Shown here: in pieces, positions 1 to 4,994 of the stretch
How positions within the stretch are numbered: position 1 is the first letter of the stretch
Layout of the letters: each line of letters starts with the position of its first letter
DNA from: RGIG9115 sp045603225
GTDB lineage: Bacteria; Bacillota; Clostridia; UBA1381
NCBI GenBank assembly: GCA_045603225.1
Contig: JAZULT010000017.1
Span: 1-6,086, forward strand
Direction: 5' to 3'
Length of the DNA stretch: 6,086 bases
Program-made: the position numbers and the translations under genes
The notes under the pieces: generated by a model
The model's database searches: none
Told to the model about the DNA's origin: nothing
The model's input: the letters and a program-made list of their open reading frames with translations, nothing else

Positions 1-450
1 AAGAATACATTTGTTGTTATCTCTAACAATTGACGGGGACAACTCGTCAACTTCGTATTCGTTTCTTACGCCCTCAAATGCGATATCCCTTACGCCAAGC
101 TCTTCGCTCAGTTTCTGTAATTCGCAGTTTCTATTGCGTACACATGTTAAACATTTTCTGTCGTGGTTTGACAAAATAAGTTCAAGTGTATTTTTTCTTG
201 CCTGTCTTGCAGCAGGAGTGTTTGTGTTAACCTCCAAGCCCTCGTTTACCGGGTAAACACAAGCTGCCTGAAGATTCCTTGCACCCTTAACTTCAACCAT
301 GCACATTCTGCAGGAGCCTGCTTTGTTTACATCTTTGAGGTAACAAAGGGTTGGGATATCAATTCCGGCCTCTCTTGCAGCTTCCAAAATTGTGTAGTTC
401 TTTGGAACGCTGATGCTCTGGCCATTTATAATAACATTAACTTTATCCAT
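1..450 (-). CDS. hndD: [FeFe] hydrogenase catalytic subunit, N-terminal part (runs off left edge)
   Basis: This is the N-terminal 150 residues of the H2-activating subunit of a cytoplasmic multimeric [FeFe] hydrogenase; the frame is open to the first base. Residues 1-78 form a plant-type [2Fe-2S] ferredoxin domain with ligands C36, C47, C50 and C64. Residues 96-109 (H96, C100, C103, C109) fit H-x3-C-x2-C-x5-C, the His-ligated [4Fe-4S] motif of this family. The fragment ends at K-C-I-L (C148), where the first Cys of the next [4Fe-4S] ferredoxin pair is expected. The H-cluster domain lies outside the window, so catalytic competence cannot be judged. The ATG at 450 follows a purine-rich site (AGGAAGGGGAG) that overlaps the hndC stop codon; the gap between the genes is 17 bases. 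It is the last visible gene of the hnd operon. TTG serves 4 of 14 Leu codons, more than in hndC. Confidence 0.95.
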   Translation of the reverse strand, partial: MDKVNVIINGQSISVPKNYTILEAAREAGIDIPTLCYLKDVNKAGSCRMCMVEVKGARNLQAACVYPVNEGLEVNTNTPAARQARKNTLELILSNHDRKCLTCVRNRNCELQKLSEELGVRDIAFEGVRNEYEVDELSPSIVRDNNKCIL

Positions 451-467
451 AATTCTATCTCCCCTTC

Positions 468-2261
468 CTAGCGTTTTACAATAGCACCAAACTTACATGA
501 AGCCTGGCAAACGCCACATTTGATACATTTGTTAGGATCAATTACGAAAGGTGATTTAATCTCACCGCTGATAGCATCAACAGGGCACTTCTTAGCACAG
601 AGACTGCATCCCTTACATTTGTCCGGTTCAATTACATACTGAAGCAGACTCTTACATACGCCTGCCGGACATTTTTTGTCGCGAAGGTGTGCAATATATT
701 CATCTTTAAAATACTTCAGTGTACTCAAAACAGGGTTAGGAGCTGTCTGACCGAGACCGCACATAGCAGACTCTTTAATGCTGTAACAGAGCTCTTCAAG
801 CTTATCAATATCTTCAAGTGTTCCTTTACCTTCAGTAATCTTTTCAAGAATTTCAAGCATTCTTCTTGTACCGATACGGCACGGTGTACACTTACCGCAT
901 GATTCATCAACTGTAAATTCAAGGAAGAATTTAGCGATATCAACCATACAGTTATCTTCGTCCATAACGATAAGACCACCTGAACCCATCATTGAGCCGA
1001 TTGCCATAAGTGAATCATAATCAATTGGTGTATCCATAAGAGAAGCAGGAATACATCCGCCTGAAGGACCACCTGTCTGAGCAGCCTTGAATTTCTTTCG
1101 GTTAGGAATACCGCCACCGATACCTTCGATGATTTCACGGAGTGTTGTACCCATAGGAATTTCAACAAGACCTGTGTTCTTAATCTTACCGCCGAGAGCG
1201 AATACCTTAGTACCCTTACTCTTTTCAGTACCCATTGATGTGAACCAATCAGCACCGTTATTTATAATCTGTGTAATATTAGCGTATGTTTCAACGTTGT
1301 TAAGAAGTGTCGGTTTAGCCCAGAGACCTGATACTGCCGGGAAAGGCGGACGAGGACGGGGTTCACCTCTGTGACCTTCTATTGATGTGATAAGAGCAGT
1401 TTCCTCACCGCAGACAAACGCACCTGCACCAAGACGGATTTCAAGGTCAAATGAGAAATCTGTTCCGAATATATTCTTACCTAAAAGACCGTATTCACGA
1501 GCCTGATCGATAGCTGTCTGAAGTCTTCCTACAGCGATAGGATACTCAGCTCTGATATAGATGAATCCCTGATTAGCTCCTACAGCATAACCTGCAATTG
1601 CCATAGCTTCGATAACTGAATGCGGGTCACCTTCAAGAATAGATCTGTCCATGAACGCACCCGGGTCACCCTCGTCGGCATTACATGCAACATATTTCTG
1701 ATCATTCTGTGAGTTATATGTGAACTTCCACTTAAGACCTGTGGGGAAGCCGCCGCCTCCACGTCCACGGAGACCTGATTTTGTAACTTCGTCAATTACC
1801 TGTTCAGGTGTCATTTCTGTAAGAACCTTACCGAGTGCCTTATAACCGTCAACAGCGATATATTCATCAATGTTTTCAGGGTCTATAACACCACAGTTAC
1901 GGAGAGCAACTCTCTTCTGGTATTTATAGAAATCAACTTCATTAAGACTCTTAATATTTTCTTCTTCAACTGTTTCCTGATAAAGGAGTCTCTTAACAAT
2001 TCTACCCTTTAAAAGATGTTCTTCAACTATTTCTTTAACATCTGAAATTTCAATTCTGCTGTAGAATGCGCCTTCAGGATAAACTACCATGATCGGACCA
2101 AGAGCACAAAGACCGAAACATCCGGTTTTAATAACCTTTATTTCATTTTCAAGACCGTTTGCTTTAAGCTGCTTTTCCATTTCTTCAGCGATAGCTAAGC
2201 TTCCTGATGAAGTACAACCTGTACCGGCGCAGCACAAAACGTGACCTCTAACCATATCCAT
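468..2261 (-). CDS. hndC: NADH/FMN-binding NuoF-like subunit of [FeFe] hydrogenase (HndC/HydB)
   Basis: This flavoprotein exchanges electrons between NAD(H) and the hydrogenase. I start it at the ATG at 2261 (597 aa). Domains in order: thioredoxin-like [2Fe-2S] domain (about 1-90; C11, C16, C48, C52); NuoF core with the NADH/FMN glycine loop GRGGGGFPTG (166-175), NADEGDPGAFMDR (194-206) and CGEETALI (284-291); an SLBB-like segment (about 348-400); the N3-type [4Fe-4S] ligands C455, C458, C461 and C501; and a C-terminal 2x[4Fe-4S] ferredoxin (C549, C552, C555, C559 and C579, C582, C585, C589). This is the full layout of HydB/HndC, longer than respiratory NuoF because of the added ends. Family knowledge: in HydABC/HndABCD enzymes the FMN here is the proposed bifurcation site linking NADH, ferredoxin and H2. 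It lies 39 bases after hndB and 17 before hndD. A longer TTG start at 2282 is possible but less likely. Confidence 0.96.
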   Translation of the reverse strand: MDMVRGHVLCCAGTGCTSSGSLAIAEEMEKQLKANGLENEIKVIKTGCFGLCALGPIMVVYPEGAFYSRIEISDVKEIVEEHLLKGRIVKRLLYQETVEEENIKSLNEVDFYKYQKRVALRNCGVIDPENIDEYIAVDGYKALGKVLTEMTPEQVIDEVTKSGLRGRGGGGFPTGLKWKFTYNSQNDQKYVACNADEGDPGAFMDRSILEGDPHSVIEAMAIAGYAVGANQGFIYIRAEYPIAVGRLQTAIDQAREYGLLGKNIFGTDFSFDLEIRLGAGAFVCGEETALITSIEGHRGEPRPRPPFPAVSGLWAKPTLLNNVETYANITQIINNGADWFTSMGTEKSKGTKVFALGGKIKNTGLVEIPMGTTLREIIEGIGGGIPNRKKFKAAQTGGPSGGCIPASLMDTPIDYDSLMAIGSMMGSGGLIVMDEDNCMVDIAKFFLEFTVDESCGKCTPCRIGTRRMLEILEKITEGKGTLEDIDKLEELCYSIKESAMCGLGQTAPNPVLSTLKYFKDEYIAHLRDKKCPAGVCKSLLQYVIEPDKCKGCSLCAKKCPVDAISGEIKSPFVIDPNKCIKCGVCQASCKFGAIVKR

Positions 2262-2273
2262 GTTTTTTATCAT

Positions 2274-2279
2274 TCCTTT
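2274..2279 (-). promoter_or_regulatory. hndC ribosome binding site deciding the start
   Basis: AAAGGA on the minus strand abuts an ATG (2273-2271) with no spacer and lies 12 bases before a second in-frame ATG (2261). With zero spacing the first ATG should be poorly served, so I favour 2261 despite the slightly long spacer. The TTG at 2282 lies upstream of this site and has no clear Shine-Dalgarno of its own. Confidence 0.6.
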
Positions 2280-2300
2280 CAAATTTTGTCGGTGTTTAAA

Positions 2301-2666
2301 TTATTCTGCATTACCGATTGTGTATTCATTTACTACGTTACCGTTAACGAGGTGTTCAAGAACAACCTTCTGAGCCTTTTCAGGAGTCATCTTAACGTAA
2401 GTAACCTTTTCTTTTCCATCTTCAATAATTTCAACGATAGGCTCAAGTCTGCAAACGCCTATACAACCTGTCTGTACGACTGTTACACCTGCAAGATTTC
2501 TCTTATTGATTTCTTCAGTGAAAGCAGCCATAACAGGTCTTGCACCTGCAGCTATGCCACAAGTTGCCATACCGACAACAACTCTTGTGCCGTGATCATC
2601 TCTTCTGATACCAACACCCTGAGCAGCATTTTGTCTAATCTTTTCCAAATCAGCTAAACTTTTCAT
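2301..2666 (-). CDS. hndB: Small thioredoxin-like [2Fe-2S] ferredoxin subunit (HndB-like)
   Basis: A 121-residue protein of the thioredoxin-like [2Fe-2S] ferredoxin family, corresponding to the HndB subunit of HndABCD hydrogenases; the likely role is electron transfer or subunit assembly in the cytoplasmic complex. The N-terminal about 28 residues are basic and helical-looking. The ferredoxin fold follows, with T-C36-G-I-A-A-G-A-R and then T-G-C68-I-G-V-C72. The usual motif is C-x4-C ... C-x3-C. Here the second ligand position (G41) is Gly, so only three Cys are present. I recall TCGIAAGAR as a common form in this subfamily, so this is probably a family trait rather than damage. The ATG at 2666 is preceded by an excellent GGAGG with 8-base spacing. 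The gap to the upstream ATPase gene is 22 bases. Confidence 0.88.
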   Translation of the reverse strand: MKSLADLEKIRQNAAQGVGIRRDDHGTRVVVGMATCGIAAGARPVMAAFTEEINKRNLAGVTVVQTGCIGVCRLEPIVEIIEDGKEKVTYVKMTPEKAQKVVLEHLVNGNVVNEYTIGNAE

Positions 2667-2688
2667 GAGTTATACCTCCATTTTAATA

Positions 2689-3231
2689 TTACAAATACAA
2701 TTCCTCTTCTCCTTCTTTGAGATATCCTAAAATCCACGCAGATACATCCGGTTCGTTAAAGGGTACCCCCTGAAGAATTTCACGCATTTGTCTTGTATCA
2801 AGAACAAATTCTTTGTCATCCACACGGTGAGTGTATAAAAAATCTATATCAGTATAAGAAGTAACCAGTGTAAATACAGTTTCTGCTATGTTTCCGAGCG
2901 GCATTCTGTCAATACTGGAATATGAGAAAAAAGCATCTATTTTTGTTCCGACACCCGGTTCGGATTCTATTCTTATTCCTCCGCCTGTATTTTCAGCAGC
3001 AAGCTTCAGAAGCGGAATACCGAGTCCTACTTTTCTGGTAGTTCTTTTTGTTGTGAAAGGACTTGTAACATTTTCAAGAAACTCCTTGTCCATTCCCCTG
3101 CCATTATCCTTAATATAAAACTCAAAAACATCATCGCTTTCCTTTTCATTTATGAAAAGCTCAACTAAAGTTGCATCAGCGGTAATCGAATTTTGCATTA
3201 TATCAAGAATATGAAGCGATATTTCCTTCAT
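2689..3231 (-). CDS. Stand-alone GHKL/HATPase-type ATP-binding protein in hydrogenase operon
   Basis: A 180-residue protein that is essentially one Bergerat-fold ATP-binding domain of the histidine-kinase/anti-sigma type. Visible boxes: N box with D10 and N14 (LDIMQNS), G1 box D42-N43-G44-R45-G46 (DNGRGM), F box SPFTTKR (57-63), G2 box VGLGIPLLK (68-76) and a late G-V-G-T (93-96). There is no sensor, membrane segment, dimerisation/phosphoacceptor helix or receiver domain, so it is not a complete histidine kinase. The C-terminal about 80 residues are a separate extension of unknown role. It sits between hndA and hndB, with gaps of 21 and 22 bases, and has a GGAG site 7 bases before its ATG, so it should be made with the hydrogenase. 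It could be an anti-sigma-like kinase, a redox-responsive switch or an assembly factor; the sequence does not decide. Confidence 0.9.
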   Translation of the reverse strand: MKEISLHILDIMQNSITADATLVELFINEKESDDVFEFYIKDNGRGMDKEFLENVTSPFTTKRTTRKVGLGIPLLKLAAENTGGGIRIESEPGVGTKIDAFFSYSSIDRMPLGNIAETVFTLVTSYTDIDFLYTHRVDDKEFVLDTRQMREILQGVPFNEPDVSAWILGYLKEGEEELYL

Positions 3232-3252
3232 AACAATTCTCCGCTGTGAAAA

Positions 3253-3756
3253 TTATTCGTACTTCTTGAGTATACCTTCTACATCGTCAACAACAAGACG
3301 TCCGTAAACATCATCGTTAACAGTTACAACAGGTGCGAGACCGCAGGCACCGATACAACGTGTTGCTTCAATAGAGAACTTACCGTCAGGTGTACATTCT
3401 CCTACATCGATTCCGAGAATCTCCTTAAACTTTTCAAGAATATCTCCCGAACCCTTAACGTAACATGCTGTTCCGAGACAAACTCCGATATTGTACTTGC
3501 CCTTCGGATTAAGTGAGAACTGCGCATAAAAAGTAACAATACCGTAGATTTCAGCGAGAGGTACATTTAAACCTTCAGCAATAATGGTCTGTACTTCGAT
3601 AGGCAGATATCCGTAAATCTCCTGAGCCTTATGCAGTACCGGAATTGCAGCGCCCTTTTCATTTTTGTGAGCTTCAATTACTGCTTTAAGCTGCTCTTCC
3701 TGTTCTTTTGTACCATTAAAAGGTACAGCACTAACTTTTTTCATTAATATAACCAT
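3253..3756 (-). CDS. hndA: NuoE-like [2Fe-2S] subunit of [FeFe] hydrogenase (HndA/HydC)
   Basis: A 24-kDa-type NuoE subunit, 167 residues from the ATG at 3756. Residues about 15-75 are the helical N-terminal domain, ending in the family signature IYGIVTFYAQF (70-80). The thioredoxin-like domain carries the [2Fe-2S] ligands C93 and C98 (C-L-G-T-A-C) and C134 and C138 (C-I-G-A-C), matching C-x4-C and C-x3-C. In HydABC/HndABCD enzymes this subunit docks on the NuoF-like flavoprotein. It is the first gene of the hnd block and has its own promoter. Two in-frame ATGs compete: 3756, served by AAAGGG with 6-base spacing, and 3744 (163 aa, M-K-K-V-S), served by AAAGGA with 12-base spacing. I kept 3756; either could be right. 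The length is typical of the family. Confidence 0.94.
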   Translation of the reverse strand: MVILMKKVSAVPFNGTKEQEEQLKAVIEAHKNEKGAAIPVLHKAQEIYGYLPIEVQTIIAEGLNVPLAEIYGIVTFYAQFSLNPKGKYNIGVCLGTACYVKGSGDILEKFKEILGIDVGECTPDGKFSIEATRCIGACGLAPVVTVNDDVYGRLVVDDVEGILKKYE

Positions 3757-3768
3757 TCCTTTCCCTTT
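3757..3768 (-). promoter_or_regulatory. Double Shine-Dalgarno before hndA
   Basis: On the minus strand AAAGGG is followed directly by AAAGGA, which abuts the ATG at 3756. The first copy is well spaced (6 bases) for the 3756 start, and the second is 12 bases from the 3744 ATG. The start codon therefore stays ambiguous by four codons. Confidence 0.6.
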
Positions 3769-3826
3769 AGTTTCACATAAGACATAATGAAAAACTTAAT
3801 ATAGTCATATCAAATTTTCTCATATC

Positions 3827-3855
3827 ATTATATCATTTATTATTCAAAAATTCAA
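3827..3855 (-). promoter_or_regulatory. Sigma-A promoter of the hnd operon
   Basis: Minus-strand -35 TTGAAT (3855-3850), 17-base spacer and perfect -10 TATAAT (3832-3827), preceded by the extended -10 TG (TGATATAAT). Transcription should begin near 3820, leaving a leader of about 64 bases before hndA. It lies in the 122-base gap after the PHP gene. No GC-rich hairpin plus T-run separates the two units, so read-through from the DRTGG-PHP promoter may add to hnd transcription. Confidence 0.82.
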
Positions 3856-3878
3856 CAAAAGATTGATAAATTTATAAC

Positions 3879-4580
3879 TTACTCCTTTTTGCACAAAAAA
3901 TTTAGTATTTCTTTAGTACTTTTATTGAATATTTCTATACAAAATTCCGGTTCTGAAATATTTTCAAGATAATGGGCATCGGAATTTGACAAAATATTAT
4001 ATTTACTGTAATTCTTTTCCCATTCATGTCGGTTTTTGGGAGTTATTTCAACAGCTGAAATATCAAGATCTTCAGGAATACCTCCAAGGTTTGAAATCAC
4101 ACTGTAAGAAGACCTGTCAATATGTGCAGGAAGAGCAATCCCGCCACATTCTTTTACAAGTCTGAATACTTCAAAAATATCAAGAGTTGTAGCACTTACA
4201 AGAAGATTTTCTTCTTCTCCTACAATCTCATCATTTTCGTCCATAAAATATTGATTTCCAAAAATTTCAGGTCTGTTTTTTATTCCGCTCATTGCACTGC
4301 GGACACCGTTTTCAGCCTCTTTTGCCCGTTCTAAATCCGGGAAATATGACACAATATGAATTTCTTCCGAAGTTTCAATTTCCATGCCCGGAATTACTAG
4401 TATATTTCCGTCTGCAACCTTCATTGCAGATTCTACATTTCCGCATGAATTATGGTCAGTCACAGCTATAACGTCAAGACCTTTTATTATTGACATATTG
4501 ACAATATTGTTCGGTGTCATATCATTGTCTCCACAAGGAGAAAGTGCCGAATGTATATGTAAATCATAATAAAGCTTCAT
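3879..4580 (-). CDS. PHP-domain metal-dependent phosphoesterase
   Basis: A 233-residue cytoplasmic protein made of one PHP (polymerase and histidinol phosphatase) domain, a fold that binds a di- or trinuclear metal centre and hydrolyses phosphoesters. Metal-ligand candidates are visible in order: DLHIHS (H8, H10), AVTDHNS (D42, H43), PGMEIE (E67), EIHIV (H75), LPAHIDRS (H153) and SNSDAH (D201, H203), so the site looks complete. An LSPCGDNDMTP stretch after motif I is, as I recall, typical of the short PHP proteins found near clostridial hydrogenases. It is shorter than the roughly 280-residue YciV/TrpH nucleotidases. The ATG at 4580 is 9 bases after the DRTGG stop, with AAGGTG overlapping that stop, so the pair is probably co-transcribed. 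The substrate is unknown. The stop lies 122 bases upstream of hndA, linking it by position to hydrogenase function or control. Confidence 0.9.
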   Translation of the reverse strand: MKLYYDLHIHSALSPCGDNDMTPNNIVNMSIIKGLDVIAVTDHNSCGNVESAMKVADGNILVIPGMEIETSEEIHIVSYFPDLERAKEAENGVRSAMSGIKNRPEIFGNQYFMDENDEIVGEEENLLVSATTLDIFEVFRLVKECGGIALPAHIDRSSYSVISNLGGIPEDLDISAVEITPKNRHEWEKNYSKYNILSNSDAHYLENISEPEFCIEIFNKSTKEILNFLCKKE

Positions 4581-4589
4581 AATTACACC

Positions 4590-4898
4590 TTATATAAGCT
4601 TTGCAATTTCATATGCTGACATTTCGGAGCATATTACTGAAATATCCTCTTCCTTTGCCTTAACAAGCGCATTATCATCAAGTGTAAATCCGTCGCATAT
4701 GACAATACATCCCGCTTCTGTAAGAGATGCCACAGCTACTGAATTTATATTAGTCTGAATTGTTATCCATATATTATTTTCCTGAACTTTTGACATTGCA
4801 AGACTGAGCAAGTCACCTATATAACAGCCTTCAAGCTCTTTTTCACTGCCTGAAATAATTTTTCCGTTGATTTTTTTCGCTAATTCAGATACATTCAT
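4590..4898 (-). CDS. DRTGG-domain protein, hydrogenase-associated
   Basis: A 102-residue cytoplasmic protein resembling the small DRTGG-domain proteins. The domain is also found next to HPr kinase-like, CBS and phosphotransacetylase modules and is presumed to bind a ligand. The literal DRTGG string is absent. Family-like features are the N-terminal helix MNVSELAKKINGKII, the GCYIGDLLSLAMS segment (24-36), NIWITIQTN followed by SVAVASL (42-59), and a C-terminal SAYEIAKL (94-101). There is no Walker A motif, so it is not itself an HPr kinase. The ATG at 4898 has AGGGGGG 7 bases upstream and follows a near-consensus promoter. It is the first gene of a two-gene unit with the PHP protein and lies upstream of the hydrogenase. 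Its function is not known; a small-molecule sensor role is inference only. Confidence 0.82.
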   Translation of the reverse strand: MNVSELAKKINGKIISGSEKELEGCYIGDLLSLAMSKVQENNIWITIQTNINSVAVASLTEAGCIVICDGFTLDDNALVKAKEEDISVICSEMSAYEIAKLI

Positions 4899-4931
4899 TT
4901 TTATACCCCCCTATTTTTATTATTTATATTT

Positions 4932-4959
4932 ATTATATCATAATTACATAAATTGTCAA
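4932..4959 (-). promoter_or_regulatory. Sigma-A promoter of the DRTGG-PHP unit
   Basis: On the minus strand a perfect -35 TTGACA (4959-4954) is followed by a 16-base spacer and a perfect -10 TATAAT (4937-4932) with an extended TG (TGATATAAT). The predicted start near 4925 gives a leader of about 27 bases that contains the AGGGGGG ribosome site. It shares the ten bases ATGATATAAT with the hnd promoter. Confidence 0.88.
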
Positions 4960-4994
4960 CTTAAAATATTATAAAAAAGAAAGGTTTTGAAAAA

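Noticed and set aside
11..256. Plus-strand open frame of 81 codons
   Set aside because: It lies wholly antisense to hndD, whose cluster-binding motifs are unmistakable; the frame resembles no family I know and has no ribosome site.
2262..2282. TTG start at 2282 giving a 604-residue HndC
   Set aside because: It lies upstream of the AAAGGA site and has no clear Shine-Dalgarno of its own. The ATG at 2261 leaves the thioredoxin-like domain intact.
2241..2657. Plus-strand open frame of 138 codons
   Set aside because: It is antisense to hndB and the start of hndC. Its length follows from codon bias on the other strand, and the product is low-complexity with no domain.
3771..3796. Riboswitch or hairpin in the hndA leader
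   Set aside because: Only a 5-bp TTTCA/TGAAA stem with a 12-base loop could be drawn; the leader is too short and AT-rich for a known riboswitch.
3757..3878. Terminator after the PHP gene
   Set aside because: Only short AT palindromes (such as ATAAATTTAT) are present; there is no GC-rich stem followed by a T-run.
4940..4984. Plus-strand promoter for the CuAO_N/YD protein
   Set aside because: TATTAT (4967-4972) has no acceptable -35 at the right spacing and would start transcription on top of the ribosome site. TTGTCA at 4953 lacks a -10 at 16-18 bases.
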